Assembly: GCF_047511655.1 (NCBI RefSeq)
Contig: NC_133396.1
Span: forward strand, 134,487,490 to 134,551,489
Length of the DNA: 64,000 nt
Direction: 5' to 3'
From: Castor canadensis
Lineage: Eukaryota > Chordata > Mammalia > Rodentia > Castoridae
Position 1 is the stretch's first letter. Every line of letters starts with the position of its first letter. The position numbers were made by a program, and so were the translations under genes. Of this stretch, positions 24,449 through 35,879 are shown piece after piece. The notes beneath the pieces are model-generated. The model made no database searches. It was given only the letters and a program-made list of their open reading frames with translations, and was not told the DNA's origin.

Positions 24449-25640
24449 AGCAATGGAAAGAAGAAGAAGGGATGGCAACCACTCTCCTCAAAAAATAATT
24501 CAACACAGGATTCAATGGGAAATGAAGAAAATGGGTACTAAGTTCCTGACCACAACAAAACAATGATGTATGTCACTATGTAGCCCAGTGATACCCACAT
24601 AAAAACTCAAAGAAGAAATCTTGGAATATATCATTGAAAAATTCATGGAGAAGATACTAGACATAGTAAGCCAGAATGTACAAGATGCATGCAAGAAATT
24701 TCACGACACAAAAAATAAAGAATATAAGAAGACACAGAAACAAATAAATGAACTCAGAGAGGACTTCAACAAACACCAAAGTGAAACAAAGAACTCTATA
24801 AAAAGAGATTTATGAATTAAAGGTGACAGCACAAAATATAAAAGAGGAGCTGAACAAAGATATAGAAAACCTCAGAAAAAAGAATCAAACAGAAATCCTG
24901 GAAATAAAAAGTCCATTTAGTCAAACAAAAAATGCAGTGGAAGGCCACTCCAGCAGATCAGAACAAGTGGAATACAGAATCTCAGAGCACAAAGATAAAA
25001 CTGAAATTAAATAAAAAACAGGTGAAATCTTAGTCAAACAACACAAGAGTTGTGAAAGGAATATGCAAGAACTCAGCAACTCCATCAAAACACCAAACCT
25101 GGGAATCATGGGCATTGAAGATGGAGAAGAGATGCAACCCAAAGGGATATGTAATATTTTCAATGAAATGATAACAGAAAATTTCCCAAATCTAGAGAAA
25201 ACTATGCCCATTCAGGTACAGGAAACCTCTAAGACACCAAATAGCCTTGACCAAAATAGAAGCCCCTGACAGCATATTACCATCAAAACAAGCACAGAGA
25301 ACAGAGAAAGAATATTGAGTGCTGTAAGAGAGAAAAAGCGAATAACATGTAAAGGTAAAACCATCAAAATAGCAGCAGATTTCTCAACAGAAAACTTAAA
25401 AGCAAGAAGGTCTTGGAGTGAGGTATTTTAGGCAGTCAATAAAAATATCTTCAGCCCTAGGATACTCTACCCAGCAACACTATCATTCAAATTGATGGAG
25501 CAATAAAAACCTTTAACAATAAACAGAAACTAAAACAATATATGACCACCAAGCCACCACTACAGAAGACTCTACAAAGAATTCTGCACACAGAAGACAA
25601 AAACAAAGGAAACTCCAAGAGGGTGGAAAATATCAAACCA
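24449..25640 (+). pseudogene. LINE-1 ORF1, degraded
   Basis: Pieces of the coiled-coil region appear (KSPFSQTKNAVEGHSSRSEQ at 24823-25014, then NSIKTPNLGIMGIEDGEE at 25063-25269). C-terminal homology continues to about 25640. Stops at about 24815, 25012 and 25267 break the frame. Confidence 0.75.
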
Positions 25641-25719
25641 CAGGAGAAGAAATGACAAATAATCAGAGAGTAGCATTGATTTGGCCATATGCAATCAAAT
25701 CCTTAAACAACAAAAACAA

Positions 25720-28700
25720 CTAAATGGCAGGAATAACAACTTACCTATCAATTTTAACACTGAATGACAATGGACTCAACTCCCCCATCAAAACACTCCC
25801 ATCAATCCAGTTTGGTAAACTGGATTAAAAATAAAGATCTGATAGCCTGTTGTTTACAAGAGCCCCAGCTTATTAACAGAAATAAACACTGGTTTAGGAT
25901 GAAAGGCTGGAAGAAGATTTATCAAGCCAGTGGCCCTGGAAAATAGGCAGGAGTAGCAATGCTTACATCAGACAAAGTAGACTTCAAACTACATTGGCAA
26001 AACAAGATAAAGAAGGGCACTTCATACTAATAAAAGGGGCAATACATCAAAACGAAATAACAGTTATCAACCTGTATGCACCCAATGTCAGTACAACCAA
26101 TTTCATCAAACATACACTAAAGGACTGAAAAACACATATAGACTCCAACACTATGGTAGTGGGAGACTTTAATACCCCCTATAACCAATAGATAAGTCAT
26201 CCAAACAAAAAACCAGGAAAGAAATTCTAGAATTAAATGACATCATAAAACAAATGGATGTAACTGCTAGCTACAGAATATTTCATCAAACAACAGCACA
26301 ATGTACATTCGTCTCAGCAGCCCATGGAACTTTCTCCAAAATAGATTATATCTTAGGGCACAAAGCAAGTCTCAGCAAATATAAGAAAATAGAAATAACT
26401 CTCTGCATTCTATCTGATCACAATACATTAAATCTTCAACTCAAGAATGAAAACAATAGCAGAAAATATGCAAATAATAGGAGACTTAATAACACATTGC
26501 TCAGGGATCAGTGGGTTATTGAAGAAATAAGAGAGGAAATCAAAAGTTTCATGTAATTTAATGAAAATGAAAATGCAACCTTCCAGAACCAATGGGACAC
26601 AGAAAGGCAGTATTAAGAAGAAAGTTAATAGCCATGAGTGCATATATTAAAAGGACAGAAAGATCTCAAATAAATGACCTGATGCTACATCTCAAACTCC
26701 TAGAAAAATAAGAACAAGCAAAACCCAAAACAAGCAGAAGGAGAGAAATAATAAAATTAAGGACTGAAATTAATGAATTAATAAAAAAAAACACAAAGAA
26801 TCTGTAAAACAAAAAGTGGTTTTTTGAAAAAAATAAAGAAGATTGACAAATCCTTGGCAAACTTGACTAAGATAGAAGGGAAAAGACCTAAGTTAATAAA
26901 ATCAATAATGAAAAGGGGAGATAAAAAACACCAAGTAAATCCAGGGAATCATCAGAGACTACTTTGAGAACCTATATTCCAATATATTGGAAAATCTTGA
27001 AGAAATGGACAGATTTCTAGATACTTATGACCATCCAAAACTGAACCAAGAGGATATTAACTACCAAACAGATCTATAACACATAATGAAATTGAAGCAG
27101 CAATAAAGAATCTCCCAAAAAAGAAAAGTCCAGGACTTGACAAATTCTTAGCTGAATTCTGCCTGAACTTCAAAGAAGAACGAATACCAACATTCCTAAA
27201 ATTTTCCATGAAATAGAAAGGGAAGAAACACTCCTTAACTCATTCTATGAAGCCAGCATTACATTAATCCCCAAACTGGACAAGGACACATCCAAAAAGG
27301 AGAACTACAGGCCAATCTCCTTAATGAACATCGATGCAAAAATCCTCAATAAAATAATGACAAACTGAATCCAACAACATGTCAGAAAGATCATTCACCC
27401 TGACCATGTTGACTTCATCCCAGGGAAGCAGGGATGGTTCAACTTAAGCAAATCAATAAATGTAACACAGCACATTAATAGAAGCAAAGACAAAAAACAC
27501 TTAATCATTTCATTAGAAGCAGAAAAAGGCTTTAATAAGATCCAATACCACTTCATGATAAAATCCCTAAGAAAACTAGGAATAGAAGGAATGTACCTCA
27601 ACATAATAAAGGTCATATATAACAAACCTATAGCCAACGTCATACTTAATGGGGAAAAATTGAAACCATTTCCCCTAAAGTCAGGAAGTAGACAAGAATG
27701 CCATTCTCCCCACACTTATTCAACATAGTCCTGGAATTCCTAGCCAGAGCAATAAGGCAAGAAGAAGAAATAAAAGGAATACAAATAGTTAAAGAAATAG
27801 TCAAAGTATCTCTATTTGCAGATGATATGATCCTATACTTTAAAGACCCTAAAAACTCCACCCAAAGACTACTGGACACCATAAACAACTTAAGCAATGT
27901 AGCAGGATACAAAATCAACTTACAAAAATCAGTAGCCTTTCTATGCATCAACAATGAACAAATTGAGAAAGAATATAGGAAAACAATTCCTTTTACAATA
28001 GCCTCAAAAAAATCAAATACTTAGGAATAAACTTAACAAAGGATGTAAATGACCTCTACAAGTGGAACTACAAACCACTGAGGAAAAAGATGGAGGAAGA
28101 ATACAGAAGATGGAAAGATCTCCCATGCTCGTGGATTGGCAGAATTAACATAGTAAAAATGGCTATACTACCAAAAGCAATTTACATGTTTAATGAAATT
28201 CCCATCAAAATCCCAATGACATTCATCACAGAGATTGAAAAATCCACCCTAATGTTCATTTGGAAACAGAAAAGACTATAAATAGCAAAGGCAATACTGA
28301 GTAAAAAGAGCAACAATGGAGTTATCACAATATCCAACTTCAAACTATACTACAGAGCCATAGCAACAAAAACAGCATGGTACTGGCACAAAGACAGATA
28401 TAAAGACAATTGGAACAGAATAGATGACCCGGATATGAATCCACATAGCTATGCCCACCTTATTTTTGATAAAGTTGCCAAAAACATATGAGGGAGAAAA
28501 GACAAGCATTTTCAACAAATGTTGCTTGGGAAAGTGGTTATCTGCCTGCAGAAAACTGAAAATAGATACATTCTTGTCACCCTGTATTAGTATCAACTCA
28601 AAATAGATTAAGGACCTTAATATCAGACCAGAATCCTTGCAATTAGTACATGAAATATCAGGGAATACCCTGGAAGCAATAGGTATAGGCAAGGACTTCC

Positions 28701-29556
28701 TCAGTAGAACTCCAGAAGCCCAGCAACTAAGAGAAAGGATGGACAAATGGGGCTACATGAAAATTAAAAAGCTTTTGCACAAGACAAGAAATGATCTGTA
28801 AATTAAAGAGATCACCCACAGAGTAGGAGAATATATTTGCTTGCTATACAACGGACAAAGGACTGATAAACAGAATATGTAGGGAGCTCAAAAAAACTAA
28901 ACTTCCCCAAAATTAATGAACAAATAATTCATTATTTGTTCAGAAGTGGGCAACTGAACTAAAAAGAACTATTTCAAAGGAAGAAGTCCAAATGGCAAAA
29001 TACACATGGAAAAATGCTCACCGTCCTTGGCCATAATGGAAAAGCAAATCAAAAGCACACTAAGATTTCATCTCACTCCTGTTAGAATAGCTAGCATCAG
29101 GAACACCACATGTGATGAGGATGTGGGGGAAAAGGAACATTCATACACTGCTGTGGGAATGGAAGCTAGTACAACTACTTTGGAAAACAATATGGAAGCT
29201 TCTTAAGAAACTAGACATAGATCTGCCCTATGATCCAGCAATACCACTCCTAGGGATATACCTGAAGGAATGAGGCTCAAGTTATTACCAAAGCACCTGC
29301 ATAGCTATGTTTATTGCAGCATTATTCACAATAGCCAAGCTCTGGAAATAGCCAAGCTGCCCCACTACCAGTGAATGGATTAAGAAAATGTCATATATTT
29401 TACTCAGCCATAAAGAAGAATGGAATTTTGTCATTTTCAAGTAAATGGATGGAACTGGAGAACATCATCTTTAGCAAAATTAGCCAGACTCAGAAGGTAA
29501 AAAATGACATGTTCTCCCTCATATGTGGATCGTTGGCCATAAAACAAGTGCAGTAA
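25720..29556 (+). pseudogene. LINE-1 ORF2, degraded
   Basis: An endonuclease N-terminal part (SSLVNWIKNKDLIACCLQEP near 25800) and an endonuclease segment (HGTFSKIDYILGHKASLSKY near 26254-26556) are visible. The RT core with FADD lies near 27698-28024, the [15 protein letters not shown] segment ends near 28280, and the C-terminal part ends at 29556. Many stops and frameshifts make it non-coding. A short fold-back palindrome sits at 28918-28941. Confidence 0.8.
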
Positions 29557-29997
29557 TATTTTTGGACATGGGTCACACACTAAGGGGAGAACATGCACTG
29601 GAAGAAAAGGGAAAGGGAAGGAAACCTAAAACTTGAATGCGGTTGATGTGCTCACTATAGAGGAGTGAATATAGTAATCTTAAACTGGCAGAGACCACTA
29701 TGAGAAGGGGACCAGGAAGTAGTGAAGAGATCTGGTAGAGATGAACCAATGTGGGTTGCAATACACAAGTGCATGGAAGCAATGCTAGGAATCTCTCTGT
29801 ATAGCTATCTTTAACTCAAGCTAGCAAAACACTATGTCTTTCTTATTATCTCCTATGTTTTCTTTTCAACAAAATGAGAGAAGGCAGAATAAGTTCTTCT
29901 CAGAATGAGGGGAGGGAGGAAGGAGAGGGAGGTGGCCCAAACAATGTATACACATGTAAGTAAATGTAAAAATGATAAAATAAAAGAAAAAAATAAG

Positions 29998-30381
29998 GAA
30001 ATGGACCATTGAGGACAAATTAAAAACAAAAAACAAATTCTCTCTTGGCTTTCTTCCTATGTAGGAGGACTATTCTTTCAGAAAGCAAACAAGTGTCAGC
30101 CATCAACCCTCATGTCAATACAACATCACTTATACTTGTAAATTTCTTTTAGCAACTGGAACTAATAATAAGGTTCCTTCTTAATAGTATTCACATTTTG
30201 TATATATTTTTAAAAACTAATCAAGAAGAGTTTTGTCAAGTAATGCTTCCTAAAATGTTTGAACAAACAAATCATGTTTCAAAAATTAATTTTGTTAAGG
30301 TCAGACTTTCAGAAAGGCTATTTGAGGAAATTGATCTACATTCTTCCCACTAAAAAGGCATAACACTATATAAAATTACCA
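29998..30381. repeat. Third copy of CFHR upstream flank (matches 62045-62440 and the left copy)
   Basis: About 380 bases match the flank upstream of exon 1 in both gene B (62045-62440) and gene A (about 9340-9540 plus 16060-16240, split by the LINE-1). Here the flank is not split. It begins directly after the LINE-1 tail at 29997 and ends where the betaretrovirus-like pol begins. Orientation is the same as in the two gene units. Confidence 0.85.
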
Positions 30382-31250
30382 ATTAAGACAGGAGCAATTA
30401 CAAGTAGGACATATAGAAACATCTCATAGCCCATGGAATACACATATTTTTGTTATGAAGAAAAGGTCAGGCAGATGGCATTTGCTACAGAATTTAAGGG
30501 CTGTTAATATGGTGATACAACCCATGGGACCTTTACAACCTGGGCTTCCTTTGCCCACCGCCATTCCCGTACAGAATCATCTTTATATTGATGATTTAAA
30601 AGACTGCTTTTTTACCATTCCGTTACATAAAGACAATAGAGAGAAACTCTCCTTTTCTCTCCCTATTCCTAATCATTAGGTTCCTCATGAATGTTATCCT
30701 GGAAAGTTTTGCCCCAAGAGTTTGTTGCCAAGGCCCTACTACCCTTAAGGCAAAAATGTGATCAAGCTTATATTATTCATTATATGATGATATTTTACTT
30801 AGCCACTTTGATTGTGATATTCTTCAAAATTTATTGGCCCATGCCCTTGAATAACTGCCCAAATGGGGTCTTATCATTGCCCCAGAAAAGGTCCAGCAAC
30901 CATCTCCCTTTTCACATTCGGGCCAGATTACTGAGGGATATACTACCTGCCTCCCCAAAACAGAAATCCATGAAGATAGCCTAAAACCTTGAGTGATTTC
31001 CAAAAATCATTGGGGGACATAAATTGGCTGTGTCCTGCCATAAAACTCACTACATGTGATTTCTCTCCTCTTTTTAAGATTTCGCAGGGAGATACTTGAC
31101 CATCATCCCTGAGACATCTTACACTGGAGTGTCGTATGGCCCTAGCTAAGGCTGAAAAATTCCATGACTCTCTGAGAACTCGTACCGATTTATTTTCAAC
31201 CAGCACGACTTCTTATTTTACCCACTGTGGGTTTGCGCACTGGAGATCTT
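30382..31250 (+). pseudogene. ERV class II (betaretrovirus-like) reverse transcriptase, 5'-truncated
   Basis: It begins inside RT with SPWNTHIF and continues through LQNLRAVN, LQPGLPLP and DLKDCFFTIPLHKDN, the HERV-K/MMTV-type pattern. The catalytic YMDD region near 30780-30795 is destroyed by a frameshift, and further stops follow. No gag, protease or 5' LTR precedes it; the element starts abruptly after the CFHR flank fragment. Confidence 0.82.
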
Positions 31251-31960
31251 TGGCAGTCTCAGGGATTGCTGGAATGGCTACATTTACAGCATTCCCCTGC
31301 TAAGGTCATCACCCCTTACATAATATGATGACTAAACTAATAGCCATGGAATGTTTTTGCACTGTACAGTTGCTGGACCTGGAACCATCACTTACTGTTG
31401 TTCCATTTTCCAAGGAAAAACAGGCTTGGTTGTGGCACACTGATACAATGTGGCAAAATACATTAGCAAACTTTATAGGACAACTTGGAGAACATTTGCC
31501 TTCCTCTAAACTTCTTAATTTTTCTTCTCAACATGCCTTTATATTTCCTCTTTATAGTCGAGAGGATCCCATACCTCAGGCCCTTGTGATTCTTACTGAT
31601 GCTTTGGGCTTTGGAAACACTTCTTATTTTTCCTCTCAAGGACAAAAGTTTGTACAAACAGTTTTTTCCACTGCTGAGTGTGCTGAGCTTCAAGCAGTTA
31701 TATTGGCTTGTCAGGATTTTGCTCATGTTCCTTTCATTTTGTACACAGACAGTGCCTATGTACATGGCTGGTCAAACCATTGAAACCTCCATACCAGTGA
31801 TGAACAGCTTTTTCATAAGCTGTGGGCATTATTGCAACAATGGCAACATTTTTATTTTGTGGGCCATCTCCAATCCCATTCTGGCCTTCCTGGTCCATTG
31901 GCAGGGAGCAACCGCCAGGCCCATGCCTTGGTTTCTCCATTAATTTTACAGGTGGATACC
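31250..31960 (+). pseudogene. ERV class II RNase H region
   Basis: An open stretch (31325-31783) carries the RNase H landmarks in order: an ILTDA segment, AECAELQAVILACQ and a YTDSAYV box. Connection-domain homology precedes it. The frame shifts after 31783, and homology continues in another frame to about 31950. Confidence 0.75.
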
Positions 31961-32520
31961 CCATCACCATACAACAGGCCATATGAAGTCATTCTCAGTT
32001 CCACCAAAACTCCAGGGCTCTTCGTAAGCACTTTCATATCACCTGGGAACAAGCCCTCAGATTGTTAAATCATGTCCTAATTGCACTCCTCAATTGTCTG
32101 TGTCCACTGAAGGAGTAAACCCTTGTGGTCTTTGCCCTCTAGGATGGTACTCACATTCCATCTATTGGGCAATAACGTTATGTTCATGCCATCATTGATA
32201 CTTGCTCTGGTTTTATTTTTGCCTCGCCAAGATCGGGAAACAAGGCACCATGTCATAGACCACACTTTGGCCACCTTTGTAGTGATGGGCAAGCTGTTCT
32301 ATATTAAAATAGATAATGGCCCTGGGTTACATTTCTACTGCTTTCAAGGCTTTTCGTTCCTCCTACCAAATTCTTCATACCACAGGCATCCCATGTAATC
32401 CCCAAAACCAACTGTAGTGGAACAGGCTCACTATACTTTAAAACTCCAATTACAAAGACAAAAAGAGGGAGATAGCTCCCCAGCCACTTAAATTAAGAAA
32501 GCTGTTTTTATTTTAAATTT
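31960..32520 (+). pseudogene. ERV class II integrase remnant
   Basis: A HHCC-like zinc region (with CPNC near 32068) is followed by the catalytic core: an IDTCSG segment near 32200, the ETRHHVIDHTLATF stretch (32230-32280) and IDNGPG near 32310. Frameshifts divide the core and the C-terminal part decays by about 32500. Not functional. Confidence 0.7.
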
Positions 32521-32639
32521 TTTTAATTGTTCAGAATCTGGTCTTACTTCTGTTGAAACGCATTGGGAAAATTTAAAAAAAAACAGTTACCACAAGTATT
32601 GTGACAGGGGCCTGGTGAGTTCCCAGCCCAGTTTTGATG

Positions 32640-34500
32640 TGGGGTTAAGGCCATACTTGTCTTTTTTCTGAAGGTGCAGAAACCCCAATTTGGGTGCCTT
32701 CATGGTTTGTGAAGACTAGTGGAGCCTGTGGACCAACAGATGAAGAAGCTTTGCTTGATGGCCTGGAGGAAGCCCAACCACTATCGATCATGCCTGCTAT
32801 GGCAATGCCAAAGGAAACTCCTCTGTTGAATAAGCCAGGGATTCCCCAACTGCCACACGCTAAACACTGTCTTGACAAGTGCAGTGGAACAACTTCTAGG
32901 TCAACTCCTTTGACATGGGGACAAATAAAATGTTTGGTGGATATGGCAAGAGTGGTTGGTAGAGGGTGGGGTCAGGAAGGGACTCCTGCTGTTCTTTTAT
33001 TGACTATGATTGCAATCATTATCTGACAGGTAAGCCCTACAGGAGCCCAAGAATTATTGTGTTTGTGCCTCCTCCATCTCTGCTTCATGCAGTTACCCAG
33101 AAAAGTCCACATATATCAGTTTTTACAAATGATTATGAACTTGTTGGGGGCCGTTCTAGTGGTCATCTTACCCCTACATCTACAATTTATAATTTTACAA
33201 GACAGTCTGTTGCTTTACTGATGTGTGTGGCCAGTTCATCCTATTGCCTCCCCCTTACACCCACTTGGAAGAATGCCCTGTTGTAGAACACCATTCAATT
33301 TATGGATAAAAAACTAGAATGCTTTGTTTTAATAACACTGAGCTGTACAATGCCACACATTGGTCCATTTTCCTCATTGCCATGATAAGTGCAACCCTTG
33401 GTACCCTGGCAAGGGAGCCCCATGGGAACAGTACGTGTTTGTCTCATCCATGGCTATAAATCTCACCAATCATACAATTGTGTATTGGTCTTATTATGGT
33501 AGCTGTGAGACTGATACAACAGGCTATTGGAACACTTCTTTTGCTTGGTCCCAAAGGGGGCAACATCCAGCTAGATTTGTGGAAGCTAGGGGCCTTTACC
33601 ACCATGCTCAATTTGACAAGCTACCCATTAGTTAAGACAGGAGGCATTGGAGCTGATAGCAGGGGGCTTCAGGTGTGTGTTCAACACCCTTTTGCTCCAT
33701 TAACTAGGACAATTAATATTACTAAAAATGGGAGCATTTTCATATCTGTCCAAATTGTAATTAACATGATGTGTTGGTAGTGGTAGCAATGATAGTCTTT
33801 TGCTGGTTAAACAAAGTCCATGTACATCAGTACCCACAAACTTTACAGGCCCATGGGATCACAATAGAGGGCAAAAAGTTGTTAAGGAAGTAAAGGCTTT
33901 ATTAGTAAGAGAAAAAAATTAGTGGGCCTTCTTGTGGCCACCATTACAGCAACCATTACTGCCATTGCCACGATGGCTACCACTGCAGTGACTCTCTCAA
34001 TCCATTAAAAATGCTTATTATGAAAATACTTTGACCCAAGATAATGGCAATGCTTTTTAACAGCAAGTGGCAATAGACAAAAAAATTGATATTCGTCTAA
34101 ATACCTTAGAAGCCACTTTGCGAGTTATGGGTGATGAAGTACAAATTTTAAAATTTTCACAGGATTTATTATGTCATGCAAGCTTTCAGCACATTTGTGT
34201 TATTGCCACACCTTACAATAAGTCTCAGTTTCCCCGGGCCAGCAACAAGGTCCATGTTATGGGAGCCTGGGAAAATAACAATGATTCCTTAAATCTACAA
34301 CTGTTGAGACAACAGATTTTGGCTATGCAAAGAGCACACGATCAAGTTATCTCCCCTGTAGATGTGGCAAAAATGATTTCAGAGGATTTACAAGGATTTA
34401 ATCTGTAAAATTCTCTTAAACATTCCTTTTGGTATTTTGCTGGTATAATATTACTAATAATATTAGTAATTGTTTGTTTTTGCATGTTTTCCGTCAGATA
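32640..34500 (+). pseudogene. ERV class II envelope remnant
   Basis: The surface part is broken across frames (about 32694-33780). The transmembrane part starts near 33900 with a hydrophobic Ala/Thr-rich fusion-peptide-like run and continues with a heptad region. A Cys-X7-Cys motif lies near 34171-34200, and the piece ends in a hydrophobic anchor near 34430-34495. The pattern matches HERV-K/MMTV-type TM. Several stops, including one before the anchor, leave no intact envelope. Confidence 0.72.
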
Positions 34501-34578
34501 TTGAATGGTACAGAGACATCTCCCCAGATTTAATGTTGAACTGCACTGGGATCATTTAAGAAATAGAACAGGGGGAGA

Positions 34579-35083
34579 TATAGGGGACTAGAAGCCAGGT
34601 AAAGAGTCGATCCCCTGGAATAGACCTAGCCATGATTTGGCAAAGGAGCTCAGCTGGCACAGCCCTAGTTTCCCAGCTTGGAACCATAGGAGTTTGCACA
34701 GTTCTCCTATGCAAGAGTTTGCACAGCTCTCTTGCAGAAGTTCCAGAGTTCTATACTGATTTTCAGCCCTGGAAAATAGCTAACCACATGCTCATACTTG
34801 TTTCCCGGAGCAATAAGATAAACAACTCGTGACTTCCTCATGAGACCTCCTGACATCCCTTGCTCTGAAGTCCTGCAGATAACCTTTACTGCTGATGTGC
34901 CTGATGCACAAAGATTTGCCTGCTTTCACTTCCTTGTACTTAAATATAAAATAAACGTCCTGGAGTAGTTTGGAGCTCAGGTCTCTCATCAGGAGTGTGT
35001 AGTCCATCCAATCCCAATCTTTCTTTGTCTTTCTTATTCCCCATCACTCCCAATCAGGTCTCATGATCCACTTGTGCAGGACA
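34579..35083 (+). repeat. 3' LTR of the betaretrovirus-like ERV
   Basis: The polypurine tract GGGGGAGA at 34571-34578 directly precedes the LTR. An AATAAA lies at 34950-34955, within the expected R region. The LTR start (TATAGGGG) has a mutated TG. The right end is placed at a CA before the SINE and is approximate. No 5' LTR exists in the window. Confidence 0.72.
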
Positions 35084-35165
35084 CAAAAGCTAAACTGGTA
35101 AAGTGCCTGCCTAACAAACTTGAAGCCATGAGTTCAAATCCCAGTACCAATGCCAAAAAAGAGGA
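35084..35165 (+). repeat. ID-like SINE next to the ERV 3' LTR
   Basis: AAAGTGCCTGCCTAACAAAC ... GAGTTCAAATCCCAGTACCA followed by an A-rich end. It begins immediately after the presumed LTR end. Confidence 0.7.
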
Positions 35166-35574
35166 AATATAGGAAAAGAATATAAGATAGACATATGGGA
35201 AATTAGTAAATATAATTAATAACACATTTCTACAACAAAATGGTCAAAGAAAGGAAAAATAATCAAAATTCCTTCCTGCTGAAGAGATGCAGATACCTGT
35301 TTTCCAGTCCTAGGGCCCTTAGTTTACCAGATATTGGGGGCTAGATGTGTCTTCTTCCTTCTCAAACAGATCAAGCAGCCTGGGCTGTATGGAGGCTGAG
35401 CCTACTCTGCATGCTAGAAGGTGTCAAGACAATGTCTGCTCATTGCTTCATTCATAGCAATGATTTCTGTGTGAGGACCTTGGATACAGAGCTTCCCAGG
35501 AGCCACTGTCACTCACCAAACTGCAGAACCCTCAGGTGAGTGCCCCAAATCTGAAACCACCACACCAAGATTAC

Positions 35575-35710
35575 TTTGTTGGGATGGAGTCTCATGATCC
35601 ATTTTGCCCAGGCTGGTCTTGAACTATGATCTTCCAGATCTCATCCTCCTGCACAAATGGGATGAACACATGTGCCCTACCATACCCAGGTATTGCTTGA
35701 GAAAATGGGG
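35575..35710 (-). repeat. B1-like SINE fragment
   Basis: Antisense 7SL-type sequence with GCCCAGGCTGGTCTTGAACT (35607-35626) and a TGCCCTACCATACCCAGG end. The middle is diverged. Confidence 0.65.
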
Positions 35711-35879
35711 TCTTAAATATTTGCTAACCCTTCAGACCTATATCTTTAGGTCTCCCATGTGTCTAGGAATACTTTTCTCAGGTTTCCAATTATCTACATT
35801 TGTTTTGATTCATTCCTTCAGATATTACACACGTGTTTACAATGATAATAAGCATAGTAAGCATAGTTTGTAAGTCAGT

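Larger units (their letters stand above)
24300..29997 (+). mobile_element. LINE-1 with most of ORF1 and ORF2, plus orientation
   Basis: It carries the tail of the 5' UTR, an ORF1 start region near 24449, ORF1 (about 24449-25640), ORF2 (about 25720-29556) and a 3' UTR with an A-rich end at about 29960-29995. Domain order matches the element at 9546-16047 read on the other strand. Both ORFs are interrupted. The 3' end abuts a fragment of CFHR upstream sequence (29998). I could not find a target-site duplication at the 5' side, so the left boundary is approximate and the element may mark a rearrangement. Confidence 0.85.

Noticed and set aside
29138-29400. Apparent third match between the LINE-1 at 24300-29997 and sequences at 43560 and 49073
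   Set aside because: These are simply shared LINE-1 3' parts. Only the match including the SINE and non-repeat flank (22930-24195) counts as locus duplication.
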